DNA of 64,000 nucleotides from Marchantia polymorpha subsp. ruderalis (GCA_037833965.1 AP031352.1:17154501-17218500); one strand, 5' to 3'; counted from the stretch's first letter, positions 1 to 13,900 are shown. Program-made: numbers and translations. The notes: generated from the sequence alone by a model not told the origin.

Positions 1-2500
1 TATGTCAATCTTAAGATACAAATGGCAAAATAATCAAAGAGCATAGAGAGAGTTACATAAAATTGATGTGAATGAAAAATAGAAATGTGTGCGTAAGATC
101 ATGACTTTGCATGATTCACAAATGAAAGAACAACTATGCAATTTTTTTATTAACTATCAAAGGCAGTGCAAAAAGTTCAAAAAATGATGCACACACTATG
201 AGTTATCAAACGCAGTTGTTATTTATAGGTGAAGTCACATCAGAAACAGTTGATGATGTCAAACATATTAACAGTTTAATTGTTGTTTTAACAAGCGACA
301 ATGGCATAGAATGACAAGTGATAATGCAAATGATTCAACATTTGAAGTACTACAGATGTGACAAGTCAGCAAATTTGAAAAACGTTAGAACAACATATTT
401 GACAAGTGCAATATTGCATTGAATGACAATCGGCATTCTAGCATTTAAATAGTCAAACTTTAGGTTTGCTAAGTTCACTACAATATTTGTTAACTCTAGT
501 TGGGTTAAGCATAATCAGTTAAGTTAGTTAGTTGGAGTTACATAAAAAACTAAAATAAGACATTTTGACATCATGGAGTATATTACGCATGATTTATTAT
601 AACCAGTGAACAAATATTTCCTCGGTAAAACCACACATTTTTATATTGAATGTTTGTCTTTGTTAATATATATTTGATGTCAGATTTTTAACAAACCAAT
701 TGGAAAATGATTCAAATGTTAATAATAATTTTTTGTAAATAATAATCTAAAATTGTAAAAAATATCGTTTTATACATCAAGTTATATGAAGTATTCATTT
801 GATCAAACTAACACTCTTTAATCTAAACATCAGTTGATTAGTTTTATTGATGAAATGTATTTTGTTTGAATCATTAATTTGTAGTTTATAATTATTGCAA
901 TCCAATATTTATAAGTGAATCCATGATTTGTTGTATCTTGTGATTAACTTAGATATTGAATCATGTAATTCATTTGATTCATCAGAAGCTAAATTAGTGT
1001 AACATGATTTTAGATAACTAGATAGAAGAATTGTATAGTTAGCACTTAACTCTAATTGGCTTAAATATGATAAGTTGGTCCAATTAGGTTTGACATTTTA
1101 TAAAAGAGCTGATCATAACTCTTAATCACACATATTATTACTTTAAGTAGAATTTCTTGTGTTTTACAATTACTTGCCACACTTAGATAAATAAAAAACC
1201 AATAAATTCTCGCTGTGTGCTTCTTAATGTTTGGTATCATCCAAGCGCTAAACATGTAGCAATATATTTTAAATTTAGTAAGATTGTTAGTGAATATGTG
1301 TCTAAACATAGCCTCATTGCTTGCATGAATAATAATAACACTATAATTTAATTCTTTCCAAGTAGTTTTCTATCTTATTTAAACTGTATAAGATATATAT
1401 ATATATTTATTTAATTCAAAATTTATATTTTGTGAATCACCTTGATTTTGGCTGTTATTATTTTAAAAAGTCCATGGGAATTGACAAAGAGAGATTGATA
1501 AAAAAAAATTGTGTTTTGTGAAGTATATATTATTTGTGTTCATTACATGGTGAATGAATTTTGCTATGATTTCTTTAAATTTATCATATTTTCTTTCAAA
1601 TTTTCTTATTTCATGCCAATTATATTTGATTGAATGAGATAATAATTAGTTTTATTGAAATGAAATTTTTTAATATTTACTTTACTTTACTAATATATTT
1701 GCATATTTTTTTGTAAAATATCGAAGATAAATAGTAGATATGAAAATTTTGATTTATGTGTCATTTGTGATATTCGTGAATCTTTTTTAAAAAAGCATTT
1801 GATCCAATTTTTAGCTTTTCACTATATCTGTGAATTATTAAATATATTTTTTCATAAGAATGCAAGCATGCATGATTGAATTATTTCATTATTCATGTTT
1901 TGAATTTTTTAGTGAAATTTTTTTGCAAGTTGTATATGTATATATATATATATATATCAAAATAAAATAAAGTAGTTGTAAACAATATTGATTAATTTTT
2001 TGATGAATCTTGAGCGAATAAGAAAATATATAATTCATCATTTTATATATGATAATATTTATCAGATATTTATCATGATCACATCTTGTTATGTACAAAG
2101 TTGGCTGAAACGTTATACTTCTAAATTGATTTTTGTTGAAAAGATGATTTGTATATACTCATTTCACATAAGTGGTTCAGGACGTCCGTTACCATTTTCA
2201 TCAACTTGTGAAAGCAAATAAAACAGAAAAAACTCATCCATGTGCTCCTCCGGACATTTCCAATTGTACTAAAAATATAATGGTTGAGCAAATGAGGTGA
2301 ATTGAAACAAGATTGATGATCACACAAGTTATACGAGAATGGACTTAGGCATTCACTTATCTTCAGGAGAGCTGAATACTCTTCGGTCCACCCAGTATAG
2401 ATTTCGTGTGAACAGATGTCTATGATTGTTATGATATATCTATATAGGACAAAGTGTGAGAAGAGACCATCAATGATGAAGCCAAAGGAGTGAGATGCAG
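1..2500. other. AT-rich intergenic DNA, no gene seen
   Basis: This stretch is strongly AT-rich. Its open frames are short, low-complexity and lack any family signature. It holds an (AT)n microsatellite at about 1936-1958 and poly-A/poly-T runs. A short (ATC)n run follows at about 2511-2527. I see no RNA gene and no TE coding motif. Confidence 0.6.
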
Positions 2501-2559
2501 ATATGCCCCATCATCATCATCATCATATGAAGACAATCATGTTATCACCGGTCATGGCA

Positions 2560-3060
2560 ACCTGCAATATCAGTGTAATAAAGTTTCTGTGACCGACCCC
2601 TCCAGGTAAGAACTGGTCTTTTGGCGCATACTCAAAGTTCGGCTGTTTTGAATGCTGATCATTCTCGACGGAAGGTCGGTAGCAAAATGCAAAAGCAAAA
2701 AGGGTGGAACAAGTGTACTGCGGACAGGGAATGGCGAATTTGACGAGGTCCGCTCAGCCTCTGCTGTCCCCCTGTGGCGGTCCCCAAAAAGAGAGGATGT
2801 GAGGAATCGCCGCAGCGTATCACAGATCGGCACACGTGGGATGACCACAGTCTCGTCCTGTCCATCTATTTGTCTGTCCGTCCTGCACACCGAGGAAACG
2901 GCGACGACGGCGGCAACGGCGGCCATCGCAAAACATGGCTCTGGTCCGTAAGCTCACTACAAAGCGAGGCAGTGATGTCTGCTGAACGGGGAGCGTCCAG
3001 TTCGGCGTACAAGAACATGTCTGGCGTCACCATCCTGCCGTCCTGAGAGAGAATGTGAAA
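2560..3060. other. GC-rich island with short open frames on both strands
   Basis: The base composition switches abruptly to GC-rich between two AT-rich flanks. A GGC/GAC-rich tract lies near 2895-2925. On the minus strand an ATG at 2926 opens 118 codons, starting with an Ala/Val-rich segment (MAAVAAVVAVSS) that could be the start of a transit or signal peptide. On the plus strand frames of 90-99 codons overlap it, so codon periodicity cannot decide between them. I recognise no domain. It could be a first exon with its promoter, or a gene relic. Confidence 0.25.
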
Positions 3061-6000
3061 ACTCGACGATGACCATATCTAAGCGCGAGCACAAAAGAAG
3101 AGACAACACAATAAATGAAGGCTACTCGGAGGCCCGAACCAGCCGAAAAGAAACGAGCGTTAGCGTTTTATTTTATTTTTTAAAGTCATCTCGAAGACTG
3201 ACTGCTAAAGTGAAGAATAATCAATATTTATTTTCTGATAGCAGAGTTTCTGCACATCTGTTGGTTACAATGGAGAATCTGAAGTAAAATGAGAATGATA
3301 TGCCAAGACACAACGACACCGTTTTGGAATCCAGACTGCACACTACAGTAGTTGCAAAAAGGATGGAGACCTCGGGGCATAATGTATTCGCTTTGCAGTC
3401 CAATTTACATCGATCCAGTTTCTTCCCTCGTTACTACTTGTTTCCACTCACTCTTAACATTGTGTCGGTAGGTCCAAGTCAAAGGTTACTTTATATTCCA
3501 ACGAATAACACGTGAACGCTCACCAGTGCTTAGTTGTTTCCTGTGTGGAGACTGGTGACCGCTCCGATCCTTGGCTCAAAATGCTCAAGGATCGGAGCCA
3601 TTTGAGCCAAGGATCGATCCACGAGCAGGATCTCATTATTGAGGAGCATAATCGGGGCTGTGCGCATCTTGGCTGTGATCGAGAGGACTGTTCTCACGGC
3701 CTCAAGCCTGGACCTTTGTTTCATTCATCTGGAAATGGGTACTTGTCGTATTATACTATATACAACATAGACGGATACTAGATAATGAGACAACAATCTA
3801 GTTGTCTTCCATGTACTCGGAGAAAATCTCGTCCACGTTTTATTTTCCATGCTCGTTAGCGAGAGGACAAAAGAAATTGCAAGCTTTCACGCTACAGAAA
3901 AGTGAGAGTACCGAGCAAGAGAGATAATAAACTCATTCGGTTCACGAGTGTTGCTTCCACTCTTGATGTATGCGTCTAACAGATCGTGTTTACGTTATGT
4001 AGTGCAATTCGGTATTACACATTATGTAACATAGTATGCAAGTTCATGAAATGGTGTCTCTTGTCAGATGTAGGGGTTGAGGAACAAATATAACTTTTAT
4101 GTATAAGTCTCTTAGCAAGAACCTTTTTGAATATGAATGAATATTCTATCCATTCAAAATATACACGAAGTCTGATGTGCACAAAGAAATGCCAAATTTA
4201 GCAGAAACCATAACAAGATCTTAACTTAATTTTATTGCTCTTCAAACATCCATAAAGGGAAAATTCAAAACCGATAAGATTATGAAACATCTATAATCAT
4301 AAGTATGACTTATAATCTTTAACAAGAGAATAGCTTATAATATTCACAACTATTCATGTCAATGAAATGCTCCAGCAGTACACGTTTACCAACGTCTTCC
4401 ATCTCTTGTCTCTATTGTACACTTCGTCTACGAGTTCATATTTAAGCCCTTGCATCAAGAGTCGTGTACACCAACTCGCTGACCATATGTATGGCTACTC
4501 ATAGACACCATTTTCGCGGTCATAAAATTAACCGCTAGTTTGTAACGTTTCCAGTAAAGCTATAGTCGCCACGCTCAGCCCCCCAAACTGTAGGTACTCC
4601 ATCCCATATACTACCCACTTCATTAAAGGAAGAGTATGTAACACTATCGAATACACGATAATGTTACTATATTGATCTCACTACTATGATATGTACAGAG
4701 TCCTAATTATAACCAGCCATAAATAATAATAAGAACCCTAATTATAACAATCCATATAAAAATTGTTTGAAGAATGATTATTTACAACTGTAGCTCATCA
4801 AAAAATATTTATGCAGCACGGAGAATCAATTACATGATAATTCTCCGTATGCTTCTTTCTTACTGGACTTTTTCTCGAGATAGTTAGTACATATTACTAG
4901 TTTCATAAAGTATATACCATTGTGATTTTAACAAGGTAGCCCCATGTTCCGATTTTTTTCTCCTGTTTGATTTGATGGGGTTTTCCCATCTTTCAGTTAT
5001 TTCTCCAACTCATAAGCAAAGTTTATCCGCAATTACATGTTCGTAAGGACCAGTGATCATTACTGATCGGATCATTAAAAATGGAGAAAAGGCTGATTTC
5101 GACGTACTGTACTGTGTCCCTCACTTCAGCTCGTCCCGTCAATCATATGGAAAATATTAGTATGTGCCGCTGTGGAGGGACGTGCGGACGTAGACACATA
5201 GAGCATCATGGCATGTGACGGATCCACTGTGGCAGTGCTTCTACAGCAGAGCGGAGCACAGATTCTGACAAGCGATGTTCTTTTTTCGACTGTTCATGTT
5301 GAAAATGGCCAAAGAATGAAGTCTTGTATCTGAAAGATTTTTTCCATGGCGCTTAACAAAAGCAGAAATGTCAGATATTTCATCATCTCCATGATATCAA
5401 TACCAGTGAAGGTATAGTAAGGTGGAGTGAGCTATGCATGAGAGGAGATGAGACGGGCATGCTTCAGATTCACAGCTAACGAAATGATTGCATTGGACCT
5501 CTCTCTGTGAGGTGCAGGATTCGGATCTTCAGGCATAACAACGTCATGCTCCTGCACCTCCCATTTTTCTTTGACTTTTGTCCTGCTCAGAGGACCGAGC
5601 GTAACATGATCAGCTTTTCCAACAGTTTCTGTTCTACATATTTATTGTTTATTACATGATGCGCTTTACAGCCTCCATTCCTTCCAAGACGTACAATCCT
5701 TCTTTTTGCTGAAAAACCGGTACTCTCTTGTATCGGGACCATTTTGGAATATCGTCAGTCCCTGCACTCTGCATCCTTTCTATCGCAACCCAACGTCAAT
5801 ATACACAGGATGTGAAGAAAGTGATGAGGCTATGCCATAGCTCCCTTCCTCTCAAATGCAAAAAAAATAGTTCTTCCAGGAATAATGGCATTTCATAAAT
5901 ATTTTCTAAAAGATCGAAAGATGAATGGGACTTCAAGTCCGCGAAATTCCGAGAGGAGACATGTTACACAATTAGCCAGCCAAAACTGAGGACCATCCAG

Positions 6001-7123
6001 TCGGAACCGAAACCGAGTGAAAGAGAACAATCTGAATTCGATCTACAACACTCGTGTAGCCTTCACTAAGCGAACGAGCTCTAGTGTGAGGTCTTGATGA
6101 AGCGATCGGCATTCAAACGACCAGATGGAATTTTCTTTGATCTCCTTTCCTTCTAACTTTGGCAACATCGACGAAAGTCAGAGCTTCTCATCTTCTCCAA
6201 ATTCACGATAGCCCTTCCATGCTTCTCCGCCCTGTTCATGTCTCCACGACCCCATTTCCCTGGAAACAGTTGCATTGTGGCGCCGCTGCTGCCTTTGCAA
6301 CTTCTGAACCTCTTAATCCTGTACTTAGGAAGAACGATACATCAGCACTGAAGATGCTTCAGATTCGTATACATAGGGATAGATCTTTCCGAGGCAAATA
6401 GGAAGAATGCACAATTCATGGACAATTGAGTGAATCTCATCTTTATACAGAGTTTGAATGTCATCGATACATATATGTCCACGCAGGTTCCAACTGTTCC
6501 TCAATGGGAGATGGTCCTCACGATCGAAGTGGACAATCAAGTAAGTAATATTTTACACATTAGATCAACAAAATCACCTCTAGCCTGCAAAACCTACAAC
6601 TATAAACCGTAGTTGTAGTAGCTGTCAGATGAACACAGTTTCTACAGAGTTGTTCATGTTGGAGCATCATGACGTCCCGAGGTGCGGAAATAGACGGACA
6701 CAGAGACAGAGACAGTGACACATGCTTCTTGCCTTCTTCTACTTAAGCTATTCTTAAATGCTCTAACGCTCTAATCGGAAGCTCGGTTTGTCATCGTCGA
6801 TATTCAAAACCTCAGCATGGTCGCAGTTTGTGTTGCTAACGGCACCCGTTAGACCTCCTCCCGTCAAAGATATGTCGCTGCCCTGCTCCTCTTTCTTAAT
6901 CATGCTTTCCACTTAAGGGGGTTCGCCTCGAGTCTGCACACGCTGTGCAGCATGAAGTCTCGCTCATTCAAAAATGTTCGGGGTCACACCATCGTCGATT
7001 GACACAACCCACATGTCAACACCGAAACGCGCACAACACTACAGCTGACGCACCGCTTGACTCTATTCTCTCTAATCCCTACCGAATTTCAAAAGCTTGC
7101 TTGCTCTGGGAAAGAAGAACCCA
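3061..7123. other. Intergenic DNA of mixed composition, no gene recognised
   Basis: Composition is intermediate, with many short frames on both strands and none resembling a known protein. A compound inverted repeat lies at 3562-3615 and is listed separately. The part next to the solanesyltransferase gene (about 6600-7123) should hold that gene's 3' untranslated region and poly-A site, but I could not identify an unambiguous AATAAA there on the minus strand. Confidence 0.4.
3562..3615. repeat. Compound inverted repeat (nested hairpin)
   Basis: CTCCGATCCTTG at 3562-3573 is the exact reverse complement of CAAGGATCGGAG at 3586-3597, with a 12-nt loop. The same left strand, extended through 3566-3583, also pairs with 3599-3615 (core TTTGAGCCAAGGATC). 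One left arm therefore has two alternative right arms, giving two mutually exclusive hairpins in 54 nt. No function is evident. Confidence 0.6.
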
Positions 7124-8476
7124 TCAGATGAAGGGTAGCAAAGCGTATTCCGTGTAGAAGAGATTCCATATGGCCCGATAGAAGGCAGCTACACCCTCTC
7201 TGGAGTACTCAGCCGACTCCAACAACCAAGTCTGATAAATCAAGGCCAAGCCCAGACACGCATGAGCCAGGACCATAAGATTCTGGTTGAAAGCACCGGG
7301 CACGTAGATCGTAGCAGCAATAGCTCCGATATAATTCGCTAGAAGTAGGCCGCTTCCAAGGAACGCAGTATTTCGTACTCCGAGCCTCGAAGCAAACGTT
7401 CGCTGTCCAAACCTTCGATCACCCTCTACGTCAGCGAGATCTTTAGTAATCGCTATGACTATGGCGAACACGGTGACAAATCCAGTGATGAAAATGATGG
7501 CCGGACTGAACTTGAAAGGCAGGCTAAGGGCAGCCACGGTGGCATGGTACACTCCAAAATTGAGAAGGAATCCCCTCACGGTTGCAATGATGAGGAATGC
7601 CGGAACTGGGAACTTCTTGAGATGGAGAGGAGGGAATGAGTATATGCCTCCGAGGAACAATCCCAGAACGTAGAGTGCCGTGATGGCGGGCCCAAAATTG
7701 GTGGCGACGAGACCAACGCCCATGGCAGCGAAGGCGGAAACCAATCCCCATGCCGCAGGAATGGAGAGTTCATTGGCAGCGATGGGCAAGAAAGGTTTGT
7801 TGATCCTGTCGGATTGCACGTCGTATATCTGGTTGATTCCTACAATGTAAGCATTTCCGCACACCAGAGCCAGGATACCGCGGAAGGCCTTTGGCAACAG
7901 AGCCAAGTTGACCAGCTCCGTATTCTCCAGCAGCGCTCGAACCACCACCGCAGAGGCCCCGATGAGCATTCCGCGGATGGTGTGGGGTCTCAAAAATCTC
8001 CAGAACACGGCTTGGAATTGGTGCACTTTCATGTGGAAGGGAACCTCTTCGTCTGTCAGTTCCTTCCGCAATACCTCCTTCATCCGCTGCACCTTGCGGG
8101 GAACTGTCACCTGGTAAGTTGCAATCTCCTCCATCAACCTGGCCACCTTTTCTTGCGCGAAGGCCACTCCGACGTCCGCCAAGGTCATGGGCTGGACCCC
8201 ATGCAGAGCGAACTCCTCGCGGTCGACGCTGATGGTGCGACAGCTCTCCCCGCGCTTCGGGCGGGCGCTGCGCCGGTTCCAGCCCGAGGGCCGCTGCTCC
8301 ACTCCGCCATCGCTTTTGATGCTTCTCCGGAGCTCAGAATTGACTCGCAGCTGGAAGGGGCGCCCGGCGCTCAAGTTCGCACTTCTGCGCTCGCTCGTGA
8401 AATGCTCCAGAGCCGGGAGCCCATGGAGCAAGCGAGATTGCTGTGCTCCGAGAGTCTGCGAGATGGACGAGGCCAT
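7124..8476 (-). CDS. HST: Homogentisate solanesyltransferase, plastidial (UbiA family), single exon
   Basis: The 450-residue protein condenses homogentisate with a long prenyl diphosphate at the plastid envelope, the committed step to plastoquinone-9 (VTE2-2/PDS2 branch of the UbiA prenyltransferases). Residues 1 to about 140 form a basic, Ser/Arg-rich leader fitting a chloroplast transit peptide. The first Asp-rich motif is NQIYDVQSD (215-223) and the second is KDLADVEGD (345-353), separated by several hydrophobic membrane segments. [24 protein letters not shown] (295-313) and the C-terminal [13 protein letters not shown] point to the solanesyl rather than the phytyl (VTE2-1) branch. The ATG is the first in frame with the leader. 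The reading frame has no intron and no break, whereas the homologues I know from flowering plants are split into many exons. A retrocopy or an ancient intron loss would explain this. The family call is firm; the exact chain length of the substrate is inferred. Confidence 0.93.
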   Translation of the reverse strand: MASSISQTLGAQQSRLLHGLPALEHFTSERRSANLSAGRPFQLRVNSELRRSIKSDGGVEQRPSGWNRRSARPKRGESCRTISVDREEFALHGVQPMTLADVGVAFAQEKVARLMEEIATYQVTVPRKVQRMKEVLRKELTDEEVPFHMKVHQFQAVFWRFLRPHTIRGMLIGASAVVVRALLENTELVNLALLPKAFRGILALVCGNAYIVGINQIYDVQSDRINKPFLPIAANELSIPAAWGLVSAFAAMGVGLVATNFGPAITALYVLGLFLGGIYSFPPLHLKKFPVPAFLIIATVRGFLLNFGVYHATVAALSLPFKFSPAIIFITGFVTVFAIVIAITKDLADVEGDRRFGQRTFASRLGVRNTAFLGSGLLLANYIGAIAATIYVPGAFNQNLMVLAHACLGLALIYQTWLLESAEYSREGVAAFYRAIWNLFYTEYALLPFI

Positions 8477-9250
8477 TACAGGATCAAGAACTCGCGGACT
8501 CGGCGCGTGAACTTGCTCTCCTCCTCCGAGCGCGGCGTCGCCGGCTCCACTCCGACTCGGACCTGCTGCAGCCTACGCTCGGCAACAGCGCCTTGTGAGG
8601 GCGACACGAGAAGAATTGAGACAATGCACTGGCAGCAATGCACGAGCCCTTTCGAAGCCCGACGATGTCACGCTCTTGCAGCAACGCTCAATCGATCGGC
8701 TGGCCGCGGGAGCTGAGCTCGTGAGCGGCTCGGAGGTTGGAGCTTCGAATTGCAGACGGAGCACAGGCACACTGGACGCCGGTCGATCGTCGCTGCTGCT
8801 GCTGAGAATGTTTCGTCGAGTTCCGGTTTTAAAGAATCGAGCGAGCACGTGAGCGACGCGGGGATGCGCTTTCGGGCCGCCTCGCATACAAACCTCCCTC
8901 GAAACGGCTTTCGCCAATGGTGGGTCCGGCCGGTGCCGAATTTCCCCACGTTTTAATACAACATCCTCAATCATCCATCGTCCATGATTACATGAACCCA
9001 CAGCGGACGCGCTGTGAGAGGTGAACAGTCCTTTTGCAAGGACGGTGATCGAATTCCCTCCCCTCCTCTGCGATGTCCACCTACAGCAGTCGGTTTCCTG
9101 TACTTGATCCGCGATTTCGCACGATTCCTCGAGGCCAGGCGGCTGCTCGCTACAGCCGTCCACGGTTTCATGAAACCCGAAATAGGTGAGCCAGTACTTC
9201 CGAAATCCCCGGGAATTACACACGGCGTCCGCTCCACCCCGCGCTTCCGT
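8477..9250 (-). promoter_or_regulatory. GC-rich 5' flank of HST with a G-box core
   Basis: The region upstream of the solanesyltransferase ATG (minus strand) is GC-rich, in contrast to the AT-rich DNA beyond 9300. It contains the palindromic G-box core CACGTG at 8846-8851, 370 bp from the ATG, a site that bZIP and bHLH light-response factors bind in plants. Open frames here on both strands look like composition artefacts. I saw no convincing TATA box. The promoter role is inferred from position only. Confidence 0.3.
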
Positions 9251-10339
9251 TACGTTACAGTTCCGAACATCTCTTTCCTGCTACCATTGGTGCTTCGATA
9301 TTCCGCACATCACTATAAGCATATTTTTGAAAATTCATATGAACTTGGAATACACGTGGGTAAAAGATTCCAAGACACACATGCGGCCAATTTCAGTGTC
9401 ATGATGCAATGGATATGGTGCTGTATTAACAATTTGAAGTATCATACATCGGGTACATCGCATGGGGTGCTCCAGATGATGGTCCTTACAAAGCATAAAC
9501 AAGTCATCGGAATGCTGAAGCCGAAGGGACATTTTAATTTTATTTTTAAGTATTCTTGATTATTTTGGCATTGTGATGGTTGTCCGAATTTCGACACTTT
9601 TCAGTCCATGATGAGAACATTTGAAATATGGATAGATAAGGAATGGAATTCCGCCGTGCACTTTACCAGTTCAGCAGTTTGAAATCCTTTTGAGAACCAT
9701 AGATACTTGTTTGAAAATTGAATCACGCATCACATTCTGACATACGTCGTTTTCTCAAACAAATATTCCACCTCAGAAATTATCGTAATATTTGTAACTA
9801 ATGAACACGTTTAGAGAGCAAAGCCTTTCGATTGTGATGAAGATACTCCATTGGCACAATAGAATCCATTGTTTGCTAACTCTCAAGAGCGAATTGAGTT
9901 ATAAATCACCCTTTTTGAACATCTTGTTCGGGTGAACTGAGTGAATCATACTTTTATTGGAATTTATTGGATAATCAAATTGTTTAATTTGATGAAATCC
10001 ACAAACAAAATTATGTGCATAAAAATAATCTATTTCACTATTATTGATAATAGTCCGTGTGATAATCAAATGAAAAATATGATTTTTTATTATATTTTTC
10101 TTTTAATATATCTAACTATTTAAATATGCATGTGAGATGTATTTCCAAGAATTACATCTTGAACTTATGATATATAATACCTCCAGCTGTCTTCAACGCT
10201 AATGTATCAATTAAATGTAAAATAGTGTGAAGAACTAAACTTATTATTAAAAAAAAGTCATAGAAAGGGGTTTTTAGCAAGATTCGATATTTTTTCATTT
10301 GATTGATATGATAAGTACTTTTAAGCATTTATTATGTCA
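9251..10339. other. AT-rich intergenic DNA, no gene seen
   Basis: Composition falls back to AT-rich. A second CACGTG lies at about 9353-9358, but it is nearly 900 bp from the HST start. Open frames are short and carry no signature. Confidence 0.5.
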
Positions 10340-10980
10340 TTCATCTTATTCAGGGCCCTACGGCCTTTGCGCTTTGTGGGGAATACGATTCTCAGAGACT
10401 ACTCATCAAACGCTGCGTCGTTTCGGGCAAGAATTTATCGGGATATCTCAACTGGAAGATATTCCAGGAGATATACTTGTCATTCATAATAAGCCGAATT
10501 TAGGGTTCCTCCTCTTCAGCAGTCCTCATGATTTACAAAATTCTAGATGATAGCAAGGATATCAAATTCGCAAAGGCCGTACGACCCTTCGGGCCCTTCG
10601 GCCTTTGCGGGGAGTACGATTCTCAAAGACTACTACTCATAAAACGCTGTGTCGTTACGGGCAAGAATTTATCGGGATATCTCAACTGGAAGATATTCCA
10701 GGAGATATACTTGTCATTCATAATAAGCCGAATTTAGGGTTCCTCCTCTTCAGCAGTCCTCATAATTTACAAAATTCTAGATGATAGCAAGGATATCAAA
10801 TTCGCAAAGGCCTTACGACCCTTCGGCCTTTGAGGGGAGTACGATTCTCAGAGACTACCGTACTACTCATAAAACGCTGTGTCGTTACGGGCAAGAATTT
10901 ATCGGGATATCTCAACTGGAAGATATTCCTTGCCCAGATATTCCAGGAGATATACTTGTCATTCAAAATAAGCTGAAATC
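10340..10980. repeat. Three-copy tandem repeat, unit about 225-231 bp
   Basis: The segment GA(A/G)TACGATTCTCARAGAC recurs at 10381, 10612 and 10837, giving periods of 231 and 225 bp. The repeated block runs on through CGTTWCGGGCAAGAATTTATC and AACTGGAAGATATTCC. Copies are highly similar and differ mainly by small indels around the (G)CCTTCGG segments. The third copy carries a short internal duplication of ATATTCC. The array is a sharp GC-richer island in AT-rich DNA. Every copy can be read as an open frame, but the frame shifts between copies, so I do not call a gene. Confidence 0.85.
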
Positions 10981-13900
10981 ACAAATGTACAGCAAAACAA
11001 AAAAATAATCAGTTCAAGAAGTCTACATCGCCATGACTGATAAATTTTTTATTAGATCAAATGGTTGAGAATGTGATGAAAATATGTACTCAAGTTTGCC
11101 AAACAAGATATATATTTCTTGTTTTTGTTTCAGTTAGGATACTTTGGGCTGCATCTTCCAAGGATGAAGACATATGAGGCTATTAGATAATAAATCCTCG
11201 TGTCACTTAACTTGAAGTAATTTATCTCATGGCCGCAGCTATAACGGCCAAGTTTGTGCCCAAAAATTAAAAGTTACGCAAGACTGACAAATACTTCAAG
11301 AGACGATTATGTTAATCTAGACACTCCAAGATACAACTGCGTGAATCCAAGTTTTTGTAATAAAAAAATATCTACGCCAGCCTCACAAACACTCCACGAG
11401 ACCACTAGATGATAAAAAGCTATGAATTGTGCCACACTGGTCATCAATGAGCTTTGTATCCATACAAAAATGATCGATTATGTGGCTGGATGTTGGAGCA
11501 CTAATCAGAAGAATCACCACGGATGGGCTCCGAGATTTTATTTTTTATATATACACAAGTCGGCATGTGGGAAACGGGTTTGATAGAAGCTTCATTAATT
11601 AAAAGCTTGATTAGAACAACGTGATTCCTGTAACTCGACATTGTGGACAAAAGCATGAGGGTAATATAACCATAATGGCAAGAACGGAGAGATTTAGAAT
11701 GAAATATATTCGAAGGATTGGAGTGATTTCATCCACGGGAGAAAAAACTCGACACTAAGTAATAAGTTAACATTGAATGTAATCAAACATGAAGTTTTGA
11801 TTAGGTATATTATAGCTATTTTTTATGTTTTATTATTAAGTTATAAATGAAATTATGTTTAATCTGAATAACTCATATATACGATTGATTTTTTATATAT
11901 CATCAAATCTATATGACATTTAAAATAAATTATAGTATATTTTAATATCCATTATTTATAAATAAATATATGAGCATTTTTTATATATGAAAATTTCAGA
12001 AAATTTTATGTTGTAAAATTATACATGCTTTGGCATTAAAGTTTAATATCACTACTTTTAAACTAGAAATAAATAAATTTTTATCTCAATTTCATCTATA
12101 AAATAATTATTATGGAAATTATGTAAACAGCACTATTTTTTAAAATAACTAAAATTTGCATGTAATATTTTATTAAAATTCATCTACAGCAAATTTATAC
12201 CAAAAATGATATTTTATATACATCACACTTCACTAAAATGTCTAAATTTTATATGATTTTTATTTTGTTTTGAAAATGTTACATGAAGAAGATATCTATT
12301 GAAATTAATTGAAATATGTATTAGCATCACATGTATCTAATCCAAAGACTTGAATGGAAAATTGAGTCTTCCAACTTTAAAAAGAATAAAATGATGACAT
12401 TCAAAATCATTTCAAAATAATAAATTTAATGAGTCAAATTCTAAATGAATAATACTTGGTGATCATATACATAACATATATATGAATGTTGAAATTCTTA
12501 TATTGTTATCAAAGTTTTGGTTAACTAAGAATTCTGAGGTAAATTGAAATTTTATGTCTACAAATTTTGTATGTCAAGGCAATAAACAAAATTCATAAAA
12601 ATTTGTGATGTGAATTTTTATATATCTTACAATCGTGTTTAAATTTGACTGTGTATTTTTTCCACAATTTTATAATATATCAAATCCAATATTTATAATG
12701 TAAATATTGACTAACTTTACAAAAAAACTAACATGACTTGATAAGTGCTTACTCTTCAAGATGGATGCTTAAATAAAAAATACATGTAGCATATTCGCAG
12801 AACATAGTTCATTTATTTAATTACATATGTAACTGCAACAAATGTGTCAATTAGATTGAATAAACACCTGGCATTCTGAAATCTTAATTTTACAATCAAA
12901 ATAGTTAACATATAGTAGTCAATAAGATGATTGATATTTGACTAACACACATTGACATGCTAATTATTTAAAACATGATGGAGTTATAAAATATTTGGAC
13001 TAGTCAATATTCATATCGAACTAAATCTTGTTAATGATTCCATAAGAATGATTATTTTTTAAAAAGTTCAAAACAGCCTGACATATTACAAACTTTGCTT
13101 ATGAACATAAGAAAAATTGACTAACTAATCATACTTTGACTTGTGTACATTAAATGATATTTTCATAAAAACATATTAAATTGTATTTTACAACATTTTG
13201 AGTAATCATATAGGTTATGGGAGGTTATAAAACTCAAGACATGAATCAAGTGGGGAGACTGTTAGAATTTCATTAAATTCTTAATATTGGCTAGCATTCC
13301 ATGATTGAGCTGCCATTATATATAAAAAAATTAGTGATAGTTTTCAACAAAACAATCAGGATATTGAGTAAAAACTCTGATGTATTTTCAAAAACGTAGT
13401 CGTAGAAAAGTACATCATTTGTTGATATTGTTGTGTGTATTTTATGTGTATGTTGGATTTGCAAAATTTTGTGTTCAAAACTATAAGAATTCGAAGTGGT
13501 CAAATTGTTGCTAGGAAAACTTTATAATAAATAGTTATTTAAATGTAACTAAGAATAAAAAAATAAAAAATATAAAAAAATATATTTCAAACTCAATCAT
13601 ATTAGATATTTTAAAATAACATATTTTCAAATTCAGTCATATTAGATATTTTCTTATCATAATTTTCACTAATTATAAAAAATAGTTTATGTAAATGCAA
13701 AGATTTAAGTAAATGAAAAAAATATAATTTCATAATAAATAAATCGTGAATGTTAACCAAATTCATAGGTTTGATAAAAAATACAAAATATATCTTTTAG
13801 TGTAACCAATTTTCAAATATAATCGTAAATGATATGCTATTATCATAATTTTGACTAGTTATATCACAAAAATGTATGTAAATGCAGAATTTGATTCCAC

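Noticed and set aside
7814..8716. 300-codon plus-strand frame antisense to HST
   Set aside because: It mirrors the codon structure of the HST coding strand and has no similarity of its own.
8573..9223. 216-codon minus-strand frame upstream of HST
   Set aside because: It overlaps several plus-strand frames in GC-rich promoter DNA, shows no domain, and is out of frame with the transit peptide.
10299..11008. Coding gene in the 10.3-11.0 kb repeat
   Set aside because: Each copy can be read as protein, but the frame changes from copy to copy and there are no conserved start or stop positions.
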